Shown piece after piece: positions 17,853 through 25,380 of a DNA stretch of 64,000 nucleotides (position 1 is its first letter; every line of letters begins with the position of its first letter). The DNA lies in NCBI RefSeq assembly GCF_024436035.1, contig NZ_JANFNG010000002.1, positions 310,001 through 374,000 on the forward strand, in the 5' to 3' direction. The notes under the pieces are model-generated. The model saw only the letters and a program-made list of their open reading frames with translations. It was not told the origin of the DNA and did not search any database. This DNA is from Streptomyces humicola (lineage in GTDB: Bacteria; Actinomycetota; Actinomycetes; Streptomycetales; Streptomycetaceae). The translations under genes were made by a program, and so were the position numbers.

Positions 17853-17884
17853 ACGGCACGGCACGGCACGGCACGGCACGGCAC
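17853..17884. repeat. Pentanucleotide tandem repeat (ACGGC)n
   Basis: Six perfect copies of ACGGC plus two bases. It lies between the aldo/keto reductase remnant and the 3' end of the sugar-importer operon. It probably marks replication slippage at or near the deletion junction. Confidence 0.9.
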
Positions 17885-17924
17885 ATGATCTTGTCTGTCT
17901 CGTGCTCACCGTCGGTGCGGCCGG

Positions 17925-18914
17925 TCAGGGCTCCACGACGATCTTGCGTCCGTGCCCGGAGCGGAAGCGGTCGAGTGCATTCGGGTACTGCTCCAAGGGC
18001 AGGCGATGGCTGATGAAGAGCTTCGGGTCGAGGACGCCGGTGGCGAACAGTTCGGCGGCGCGTTCGTAGCTGTGGAGCACGGCCATGGAGCCGGTGATGG
18101 TGATCTCCTGGTTGTAGATCCGGTACGGGTCGATGGTGGCCCGGGCTGCGTAGTCGGCGACGCCGAACTGAAGGAAGGTGCCGGCCTTGGCCACCCGGCC
18201 GAGTCCGTCCTGGATGGCGGCCTGGTTTCCGGTGGCGTCGACGACGACATCCCAGCCGCCGGGCCGGTCGAGTTCGTCGGCGTTGCTCGCCGCGTTCGAG
18301 CAGCCGAGGAGGGTGGCGGTGGCGAGCCGGTCGGGGTTGGTGTCGACGACGTCAACGCGGGCGGCGCCGGTGCGTTTGGCGAGCTCCAGCATGATCAGGC
18401 CCATGGTGCCGGTGCCGTAGATGAGCACGTGGGCGCCGAGCCGGCTGCCGAGGATGTCGTAGCCGCGGACGGCACAGGACAGCGGCTCGATGAGCGCCGC
18501 GTCGCGCACGTCGACGTGGTCGGGGAGGCGGACGCAGTTGGCCACCGGCGTGGCGACGTACTGGGCGGCTCCGCCGGAGACGGTGACGCCGATGGCGTTC
18601 CAGCGGTCGCACAGGTTGCCACGGCCCATGCGGCAGTAGCGGCATTCATGGCAGTGCAGCGACGGGTCGACCGCGACCTGGTCGCCGACCGCGACCTCAG
18701 TGACCTCCGAGCCGGCCTCGACGACCTCGCCGGCGAACTCGTGCCCGGGGATGACCGGCAGGGTGGGGGCGAACTCGCCCTGGAGGATGTGCAGATCGGT
18801 ACCGCACAGGCCGCAGGCAGCAACCTGGACGACCACGTCACGCGGCCCCGGTGCGGGGTCGGGCACGGTGGTGACGGTGACCGTGCCGGGGGCTTCGATG
18901 ACGGCGGCCCTCAT
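17925..18914 (-). CDS. Zinc-dependent alcohol/polyol dehydrogenase (MDR family)
   Basis: A 329-residue medium-chain dehydrogenase. The catalytic zinc site is CGLCGTDLHILQGE with GHEFAGEVVEAG. The structural zinc loop has four Cys in CHECRYCRMGRGNLC. The NAD-binding region is VLIYGTGTMGLIMLELAKRTG, followed by VDTNPDR, an acidic residue that favours NAD over NADP. It resembles sorbitol/threonine-type dehydrogenases. It is the last gene of the importer operon, overlapping the preceding permease by 4 bp. It therefore probably oxidises the imported polyol or sugar as the first catabolic step. Confidence 0.87.
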   Translation of the reverse strand: MRAAVIEAPGTVTVTTVPDPAPGPRDVVVQVAACGLCGTDLHILQGEFAPTLPVIPGHEFAGEVVEAGSEVTEVAVGDQVAVDPSLHCHECRYCRMGRGNLCDRWNAIGVTVSGGAAQYVATPVANCVRLPDHVDVRDAALIEPLSCAVRGYDILGSRLGAHVLIYGTGTMGLIMLELAKRTGAARVDVVDTNPDRLATATLLGCSNAASNADELDRPGGWDVVVDATGNQAAIQDGLGRVAKAGTFLQFGVADYAARATIDPYRIYNQEITITGSMAVLHSYERAAELFATGVLDPKLFISHRLPLEQYPNALDRFRSGHGRKIVVEP

Positions 18915-19771
18915 TTGACGGCTCCTAGGGACAGGCCCTGGACGAGTTTGTCCTGGGCGGCGAATCCTGCGGCGAGCACCGGCAGGGAGATGACGGTGGA
19001 GGCGGCGCAGACCTTGGCGAGGAACAGGCCCTGGCTGGTGACGAATCCGGTGAGGAACACCGGTGCGGTCTGGGCGACGACGCCGGTGAGCACACGGGCG
19101 AAGAGCATCTCGTTCCAGCTGAAGATGAAGCAGATCAGTGCGGTGGCGGCGATGCCGGGGCCTGCGATCGGGGCGACGATACGGCCCAGGATCGTGGGCA
19201 GCCGTGCCCCGTCCATCTGGGCGGCCTCGATGAGGGATCCGGGGATGTCGGCAAGGAACGACTGCAGCATCCACACTGCGATCGGCAGGTTCATCGAGGT
19301 GTAGAGGATGACCAGCAGCCAGATGTTGTCGAGCAGACCGGCGTTCTTCGCGAACAGGTAGACCGGCAGCAGCCCGGCCACCACCGGCAGCATCTTGGTG
19401 GAGAGGAAGAAGAACAGCACGTCGGTCCACTTGCGCACCGGCCGGATCGACAGTGCGTAAGCGGCGGGGAGAGCGAGCAGGAGCACCAGCAGCGTGGAGA
19501 CCACGCTCGCCGTGGTGGAGTTGATCAGCGCCGGCCACGGGCTGGCGCCGCTCGCACCGAAGAACTCGCGGTACGCGCTCAGGGTGAACGGCGCAGTCAG
19601 CGACGGCGGGTTGGTGGCCGCGTCCGTCTCGGAGTGGAAGGACGTGAGCACCATCCACAGCACCGGAAGGACGAAGACGATGCCGGCCAGCCAGGCGAGC
19701 AGGCCGAGAGCTGTTCCCCGGCGCCTGGCGCGGCGCGCAGTGTGCCGAAGGGACATGGCGGCCTGGGTCAT
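18911..19771 (-). CDS. Sugar ABC transporter permease (MalG-like)
   Basis: A 286-residue inner-membrane protein with six hydrophobic segments. The EAA motif, EAAQMDGARLPTILGRIVAP, lies in the last cytoplasmic loop and contacts the ATPase. It belongs to the CUT1 family, second permease type. ATGA overlaps join it to both neighbours, and GGAGGTGTCCC precedes the start. It works with the MalF-like permease and the binding protein encoded upstream; no ATPase gene is present nearby. Confidence 0.9.
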   Translation of the reverse strand: MTQAAMSLRHTARRARRRGTALGLLAWLAGIVFVLPVLWMVLTSFHSETDAATNPPSLTAPFTLSAYREFFGASGASPWPALINSTTASVVSTLLVLLLALPAAYALSIRPVRKWTDVLFFFLSTKMLPVVAGLLPVYLFAKNAGLLDNIWLLVILYTSMNLPIAVWMLQSFLADIPGSLIEAAQMDGARLPTILGRIVAPIAGPGIAATALICFIFSWNEMLFARVLTGVVAQTAPVFLTGFVTSQGLFLAKVCAASTVISLPVLAAGFAAQDKLVQGLSLGAVK

Positions 19772-20754
19772 GCGCGGGACACCTCCTCGCGGAAAAGGGA
19801 GGACACCACCCGCAGGGCGAAGGTGGCGATCGCGATCGAGCCGATCACGACGAGGACGCCGGCTGCGGAGGCCTGTCCGTACTCATGGGCCTGGTAGAAG
19901 GTCTGGTAGATGGTGTAGGGGAGGTTGGCCGTGCCCAGGCCGCCGGAGGTGATGGTGAACACGGCATCGAAGTTCTGCACGATGTAGATCGATCCGAGCA
20001 GGATGCCCAGCTCCAGATAGCGCCTCAGGTGCGGCAGGGTGAGATAACGGAAGATCTGCCAGTTGCCCGCGCCGTCCAGCCGGGCGGCCTCCACCATCTC
20101 CATCGGACGGCTCTGCAGCCCGGCGAGCAGGATCAGCATCATGAACGGGGTCCACTGCCACACCAGTGCGGTGGCCACCGAGGCCAGCGGCATCGAGGAC
20201 ACCCAGTCCGGCTGCGGCGGGTGCGCGACGCCGAACAGATGGCCCAGCCAGGTCAGCGTGCCGTCGATCAGCCCGTATTCGGGGTTGAACAGCACGTGCT
20301 TCCACAGCAGCGCGGCCGCCACCGGGACCAGCAGGAACGGGGCGATGAACAGGGTGCGCACGATGCCCCGGCCGAAGAACCGGCGGTCGAGCAGGAGCGC
20401 GATTCCCAGCCCCAGGACGAGACTGACGAGGACCACGCCCGCGGTCAGCACGGCGGTGGTGATCACAGACTGGCGCAGCGCCGGGTCGGTGGCCACCGCC
20501 GTGTAGTTGGACAGCCCGGTGAAGTGCCGCTCGTCCGGGTAGAGCGCGTTCCAGTCGAAGAGGGAGATCACCAGGGTTGCCACGAACGGCAGTTGGGTGA
20601 CGGCGATCAGGAAGACCAGAGCCGGCATCAGCGGCGCGCGCCTCGCCCAGGCGAGGGCCCGGCCGCGGCTGCGGGCCCCTGCGGCCCAGGTGGCCGGTGG
20701 TCCGGTGCGGGCGGCGGGCGCTGTGGCCCGGGTGGTGGCAGGGGTGCTCATCAC
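19768..20754 (-). CDS. Sugar ABC transporter permease (MalF-like)
   Basis: A 328-residue protein with an Ala/Arg-rich cytoplasmic N-terminus (1-40) and six membrane helices. The EAA loop reads EAARLDGAGNWQIFRYLTLPHL. It forms the other half of the CUT1 importer channel. The start is a GTG overlapping the stop of the binding-protein gene (GTGA); an ATG one codon later is equally possible. Confidence 0.9.
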   Translation of the reverse strand: MMSTPATTRATAPAARTGPPATWAAGARSRGRALAWARRAPLMPALVFLIAVTQLPFVATLVISLFDWNALYPDERHFTGLSNYTAVATDPALRQSVITTAVLTAGVVLVSLVLGLGIALLLDRRFFGRGIVRTLFIAPFLLVPVAAALLWKHVLFNPEYGLIDGTLTWLGHLFGVAHPPQPDWVSSMPLASVATALVWQWTPFMMLILLAGLQSRPMEMVEAARLDGAGNWQIFRYLTLPHLRRYLELGILLGSIYIVQNFDAVFTITSGGLGTANLPYTIYQTFYQAHEYGQASAAGVLVVIGSIAIATFALRVVSSLFREEVSRA

Positions 20755-22118
20755 TTCTGGTACCCCTTGGCGACCTGTGCGGCCAGTGCCTGGGAGTGCT
20801 GCAGCGCCTGGCCGACCGATTCACGTCCCGCGATGGCGTCACTGATCTCCTGGGAGACCTTGGTGCCCAGATCGGAGAACTCGGGGATGTCGACGAACTG
20901 GATGCCGATCGTCGGACGTGGCTGGATGCCGGGGTTGCGCGGATCGGCGCTGTCGATCGAGGCCAGGGTGACATCGGCGAACGCGGATGCGGCGGCCCGG
21001 TAGGAGGGATCGGCGTAGGTGGAGGCACGGGTGCCCGCGGGCACATTGGCCCACCCTGCGTCCTTCGCCGCCAGCTGCTGGTACTGCTTGCTGGAGGCCC
21101 AGGAGACGAACTTCCACGCGTCATCGGCGCTCTTGGTGGCCTTCTGTATCCCCCAGGCCCAGGTGTACAGCCAGCCCGAGCTGTTGGTCTTCTCCACCGG
21201 TGCGGGGACATAGCCGACCTTGCCCTTCACCGGTGAGCCGGCAGCCTCCAGGGAACCGGCGGCAGCGGTGGAGTCGTACCACATGGCCGTTTTGCCCTGG
21301 GTGAAGTCGTTGAGGCACTCGGCGTATCCGGACTGGGCTGCCCCGGACTCGCCGTGCTGACGTACCAGGTTCACGTAGAAATCGGTGGCGGACTCGAAGG
21401 CGGGCGAGGTGAGCTGTGCCTGCCAGTCCTTGGTGAACCAGGTCCCGCCGAAGGTGTTGACCACCGTGGTCAGCGGGGCGATCACCTCGCCCCAACCGGG
21501 CTGGCCACGCAGGCAGATCCCCTTCATACCGGGCTGGGCGCCGTCGGTCCTCGCCGCCAGCTCGGCGACCTGCTGCCAGGTTGGATGGGCCGGCATCGTC
21601 AAGCCCTTCGCGGCGAAGACGTCCTTGCGGTACATCAGGAACGACGACTCGCCGTAGAACGGTTCGCCGTACAGCTTGCCGTCGCCCCCGGTCAACGACT
21701 CCCGCATCGGCGCGAGAATGTCGGCCTGGTCGAATCCCTCGTCCTTGGCCGCATATCCGTCCAGCGGCAGCAGCCAGCCGTTCTTGGCGTAGAACGGCAC
21801 CTCGTAGTTGCTGATGGTGGCGACGTCGTACTGGCCTGCCTGGTTGGAGAAGTCCTGGCTGATCTTGTCACGGACGTCGTCCTCGGGCAGCACGGTGAAG
21901 TTGACCTTGATGCCCGTCTCCTTGGTGAAGTTCGCCGCGGTGAGCTTCTGCAGCTCCAGCATCTGCGGGTTGTTCACCATGAGCACATTGATGGCGTTGC
22001 CACCGGAAGAGCCTCCGGCGCCGCCGGCCCCGGCGCACCCCGCCAGCAGCGCCCCGGCTGCCACGGCCACGGCCGCTGTGCGTATCCCGCGTTCTCTGCG
22101 GATGACGTGGTTGATCAT
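20751..22118 (-). CDS. Extracellular solute-binding lipoprotein, polyol/sugar type
   Basis: A 455-residue lipoprotein. The lipobox LLAGC puts the lipidated Cys at residue 28. The mature domain is a CUT1 binding protein. Its pattern, with YDVATISNYEVPFYAKNGW, LYGEPFYGESSFLMYRKD and LYTWAWGIQK, is like binding proteins of mannitol/sorbitol importers. It captures the substrate outside the membrane. It is the first structural gene of the operon, 42 bp after the deoR-type regulator. Substrate is inferred from family and from the dehydrogenase at the end of the operon. Confidence 0.88.
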   Translation of the reverse strand: MINHVIRRERGIRTAAVAVAAGALLAGCAGAGGAGGSSGGNAINVLMVNNPQMLELQKLTAANFTKETGIKVNFTVLPEDDVRDKISQDFSNQAGQYDVATISNYEVPFYAKNGWLLPLDGYAAKDEGFDQADILAPMRESLTGGDGKLYGEPFYGESSFLMYRKDVFAAKGLTMPAHPTWQQVAELAARTDGAQPGMKGICLRGQPGWGEVIAPLTTVVNTFGGTWFTKDWQAQLTSPAFESATDFYVNLVRQHGESGAAQSGYAECLNDFTQGKTAMWYDSTAAAGSLEAAGSPVKGKVGYVPAPVEKTNSSGWLYTWAWGIQKATKSADDAWKFVSWASSKQYQQLAAKDAGWANVPAGTRASTYADPSYRAAASAFADVTLASIDSADPRNPGIQPRPTIGIQFVDIPEFSDLGTKVSQEISDAIAGRESVGQALQHSQALAAQVAKGYQK

Positions 22119-22160
22119 GATCGGCTCCTGATCGGAAGGGGACGGTGTGCGGTGTGCGGC

Positions 22161-22922
22161 TCACACCCGGATGACCTGCGGGCCCAGCAGGGAGTAGCGC
22201 CGGGCCTCGGCGGAGGGCAGCCCGGTGCCGGTGACGATCGCGTCGAAGTCGGTCACTTCGGCGAAGCGGCAGAAGCTCACGGCCCCGAACTTGGTGTGCA
22301 CTCCGGCGAACACCCGACGCCGGGCAACGCGCATCACCGTGGCCTTGACCTGGCTCACGGCGGGGTCGGGCGTGGTCAGGCCGTACTCACGGGAGATGCC
22401 GTTCGCGCCCAGGTACGCCAGGTCGATGACGAAGCCGGAGAGCATCCCGGCGGCCCAGTGGTCGACCGTGGCGAGGGTGCCGCCGCGCACACGCCCGCCC
22501 AGCATCAGCACGGTGATGTTCTCGCGGGCAGCGAGCGTGCCCGCCGTCCCCAGCGAGGCGGTCACCACGGTCAGGGGCCGGTCCCTGGGCAACGCCTCTG
22601 CGATCAACTGCGGTGTGAACCCCTCGTCGATGAAGACCGTTTCGGCATCGCCCAGCAACTCGGCGGCGGCAGCGGCGATACTTGACTTCTCCGGCACGTG
22701 CATGGTGGTGCGGAAAGCGAGCGTGGTCTCGAAGCCGGCGCTCTCCACCGGATACGCCCCGCCGTGCATCCGCCGTACGAGACCGTGCTGCTCCAGTACG
22801 CGCAGGTCGCGCCGGACGGTCTCCTTGGATACCCCGAGGTCCGCGGACACCTTGCCGACATCGACCGACCCCGTGCTCCGTGCCGCTTCCACTATCCGCC
22901 GACGGCGTTCTTCGGCGTCCAT
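22161..22922 (-). CDS. DeoR/GlpR-family transcriptional regulator
   Basis: A 253-residue regulator. The N-terminal winged helix (residues 1-55) has VDVGKVSADLGVSKETVRRDL, the DeoR recognition helix, followed by RRMHGGA. The C-terminal domain is of the sugar-phosphate sensor type (VFIDEGFTPQLIAEAL is the phosphosugar loop, ANGIS the later turn). It probably represses the downstream importer/dehydrogenase operon until a phosphorylated intermediate accumulates. It is the promoter-proximal gene of the same transcription unit. Confidence 0.88.
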   Translation of the reverse strand: MDAEERRRRIVEAARSTGSVDVGKVSADLGVSKETVRRDLRVLEQHGLVRRMHGGAYPVESAGFETTLAFRTTMHVPEKSSIAAAAAELLGDAETVFIDEGFTPQLIAEALPRDRPLTVVTASLGTAGTLAARENITVLMLGGRVRGGTLATVDHWAAGMLSGFVIDLAYLGANGISREYGLTTPDPAVSQVKATVMRVARRRVFAGVHTKFGAVSFCRFAEVTDFDAIVTGTGLPSAEARRYSLLGPQVIRV

Positions 22923-22963
22923 GGCGCACCCCTCGATTCCCAGCGCACTGCTCAGGTGTGACG

Positions 22964-22979
22964 AAGCCCGTTCGGGCTT
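22964..22979. promoter_or_regulatory. Perfect palindrome in the leader of the deoR-type gene
   Basis: AAGCCCGTTCGGGCTT has 7 bp arms around TT and lies 42 bp before the regulator's start. It could be an autoregulatory operator or a stem in the mRNA leader. A second, weaker symmetric site (CTTTATCGAAAG) lies about 60 bp further upstream. Confidence 0.45.
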
Positions 22980-23284
22980 GTGGATGAGTTTCTACAAGCC
23001 CCGCACCTGGCTGACCAGGATCTTTATCGAAAGGATTGCGACCGGATATGCCCGTTTCACACAGGGGATCCGCCCTGCGCAGCGCCATCCGGCGCCGTCC
23101 CACCGCAACGGGCCGTGCCCGTTTGCCCCTCCGCAGCTGACCGTTCTCTGCCCGTTCGCCGCCCGAGCGGTCAGGCGGCGAGGACGAGAGCGGGCAAGGC
23201 GAGAAGCCAGTTGGTGATGCGCGAAGGTACGGATCGCCGTCGAGGCGAGGCCGGCCAGCGGGCGACGCCGTGAATCGCCTCGTC

Positions 23285-23401
23285 CCCGGTGATGTGGAAC
23301 CACACGCGCTTGCCAGGGATGCGCTGGACCCCGCAGGCTGCGCTGAGGGCGTGCATCAGGGCCAGTCCGCGCCCGCACTCGGCCTCAAGGATCCGGAAGC
23401 G
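23285..23401 (-). pseudogene. C-terminal remnant of an RsbW-like ATP-binding (anti-sigma) protein
   Basis: The minus strand encodes ILEAECGRGLALMHALSA, CGVQRIPGKRVWFHI. This is the G2-box (GRGL) and final strand (GKxVWF) of HATPase_c anti-sigma regulators that are abundant in Streptomyces. The N-box and G1-box are missing, and upstream sequence belongs to another broken gene. It is therefore a 3' fragment, not a working ATPase. Confidence 0.6.
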
Positions 23402-23514
23402 TCGAGGGCGTCGAGGGGATCGGAGGCGTGGTGGGCATCGGCGGGCTCCGCGGCACGGCGCGGCCTGGGCGCCACGGTCGTCGGGGTCCGCTGCGAACGT
23501 TCCGCCCAGCAGCG

Positions 23515-23585
23515 ACGGCGTCGATGATGGTGTGCAGGGCGCTGCGCACTGCCGGGTCGTCGTCGGCGACCAGGACGGTGATCCC
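23515..23585 (-). pseudogene. N-terminal remnant of a response regulator receiver domain
   Basis: The minus strand reads ITVLVADDDPAVRSALHTII. This is the first beta-strand, acidic pocket (DDD) and first helix of NarL/LuxR-type receiver domains. The phospho-accepting Asp and the output domain are absent. It is joined within ~120 bp to the anti-sigma remnant, so a deletion appears to have fused the start of one gene to the end of another. Confidence 0.6.
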
Positions 23586-23773
23586 GCGCGGGCACCGGAG
23601 GCCACGACGAACGAGACGGACGACATGAACCGCACCGCGGCGTCAGGCCGTGTCGTCCAACCGGGACGCGAGGGCGCCCGGGCACACTGGAGGTACCGCC
23701 GTACCGCCTGGGATGCCGCGGCGAACACCTCGTGGCAGGCTGCCCACGAGGGGCTGAGGGGAAGGAGCATGAG

Positions 23774-25219
23774 GTGACCGGTACCGCCCAGATCGGCGTG
23801 ACGGGCCTTGCGGTCATGGGCCGCAATCTCGCCCGCAACTTCGCTCGGCACGGCTACACCGTCGCTGTGCACAACCGCACCGCGGCGCGCACCCGCGCCC
23901 TGGTCGACGAGTTCGGCGACGAGGGCAGCTTCGTCCCGGCCGAGACGCCGCAGGAGTTCGTCGCCGCCCTGGAGCGTCCGCGGCGCCTGCTGGTGATGGT
24001 CAAGGCGGGCGCGCCGACCGACGAGGTGATCGACGAATTCGCCCCGCTACTCGACGAGGGCGACATCGTCATCGACGGGGGCAACGCCCACTTCGCCGAC
24101 ACCCGGCGCCGCGAGGCCGCGCTGCGCGAACGCGGCATCCACTTCGTCGGAACGGGTGTCTCGGGCGGCGAGGAGGGTGCGCTGCACGGCCCGTCCATCA
24201 TGCCGGGAGGTTCGGCCGAGGCGTACCGGGCCGTCGGTCCGATGCTGGAGACGATCAGCGCGCACGTGGACGGGCCGGACGGGGCACCGTGCTGCACGCA
24301 CATCGGCGCCGACGGCGCCGGGCACTTCGTCAAGATGGTGCACAACGGCATCGAGTACGCCGACATGCAGTTGATCGGCGAGGCGTACGACCTGCTACGG
24401 GGCGTGGCCGGCCTGGAGCCCGGGCGGATCGCCGAGATCTTCCGCCGCTGGAACAGCGGGCGACTCGACTCCTACCTGATCGAGATCACCGCCGACATCC
24501 TCACCCACACAGACGCCGCCACCGGCAGACCGTTCGTCGACATCGTCGCCGACCGTGCGGAGCAGAAGGGCACCGGCCGGTGGACCGTGCAGACCGCCCT
24601 CGACCTGGGGGTTCCGGTGCCGGGCATCGCCGAGGCGGTCTTCGCCCGGTCGCTGTCCGGGCACACGGACCTGCGCGCCGCCGCCCGGCCGCTGCCCGGC
24701 CCGGCCGCCTCCGCCCTCGGGGGCCGGGACGCCGACGGCTTCGCCGAGCAGGTCGAGCATGCGCTGTACGCATCGAAGATTGTGTCGTATGCGCAAGGCT
24801 GGAACATGATCCAGGCCGGGGCCGACGCATACGGCTGGGAGATCGATCTGGGCGCCGTGGCCTCCATCTGGCGCGGCGGGTGCATCATCCGCGCGGCCTT
24901 CCTCGACCGGATCCGCGGCGCCTACTCCGCCGACCCGGCGCTGCCTTCCCTGCTGGCGGACCCGCAGTTCGCCAAGGAGATCGGCGACGCCCAGCCTTCG
25001 TGGCGCACGGTGGTGATCGCCGCGGCGCGGCACGGTGTCCCGGCGCCCGGGTTCTCCGCCGCCCTCGCCTACTACGACGCCCTGCGCGCCGAGCGGCTGC
25101 CCGCCGCTCTCACCCAGGCACAGCGCGACTACTTCGGTGCGCACACCTACCGGCGCACCGACCGCGAGGGCGTCTTCCACACGCGCTGGTCCGAGGACCG
25201 GTCAGAGGCCGAGGTGTAG
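23774..25219 (+). CDS. gnd: 6-phosphogluconate dehydrogenase (decarboxylating)
   Basis: A 481-residue cytosolic enzyme of the oxidative pentose phosphate pathway. It converts 6-phosphogluconate to ribulose 5-phosphate and CO2 with NADP. The cofactor fold starts GVTGLAVMGRNLARN, with HNRT after strand 2 as in NADP enzymes. IDGGNAHFADTRRR, GVSGGEEGALHGPSIMPGG and the catalytic Lys region GHFVKMVHNGIEYADMQ are all present. The C-terminal region with QAQRDYFGAHTY and the late RTDREG also matches. Length equals the long (~480) form. Start: GTG at 23774 with GAAGGAG 6 bp upstream; the longer frame starting 42 bp earlier has no family support. Confidence 0.95.
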   Translation: MTGTAQIGVTGLAVMGRNLARNFARHGYTVAVHNRTAARTRALVDEFGDEGSFVPAETPQEFVAALERPRRLLVMVKAGAPTDEVIDEFAPLLDEGDIVIDGGNAHFADTRRREAALRERGIHFVGTGVSGGEEGALHGPSIMPGGSAEAYRAVGPMLETISAHVDGPDGAPCCTHIGADGAGHFVKMVHNGIEYADMQLIGEAYDLLRGVAGLEPGRIAEIFRRWNSGRLDSYLIEITADILTHTDAATGRPFVDIVADRAEQKGTGRWTVQTALDLGVPVPGIAEAVFARSLSGHTDLRAAARPLPGPAASALGGRDADGFAEQVEHALYASKIVSYAQGWNMIQAGADAYGWEIDLGAVASIWRGGCIIRAAFLDRIRGAYSADPALPSLLADPQFAKEIGDAQPSWRTVVIAAARHGVPAPGFSAALAYYDALRAERLPAALTQAQRDYFGAHTYRRTDREGVFHTRWSEDRSEAEV

Positions 25220-25380
25220 ACGGGGTGCCGAGGGCCGCACGCCGTGCATCTGCGGCAACCGGTGCCCCCATTACGGAACTTAATCGTCCGGTGTCCTAGG
25301 CAGCGGCGGTTCCGGACCGATAGCTTGCCGTCCTCCTCCCCATTGACCGGGGAGGTGTTCCGGCTCGCAAAGGGGGTGCC

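Noticed and set aside
17853-17884. CRISPR-like array
   Set aside because: Copies are 5 bp and contiguous without spacers; this is a simple tandem repeat. No cas genes occur in the window.
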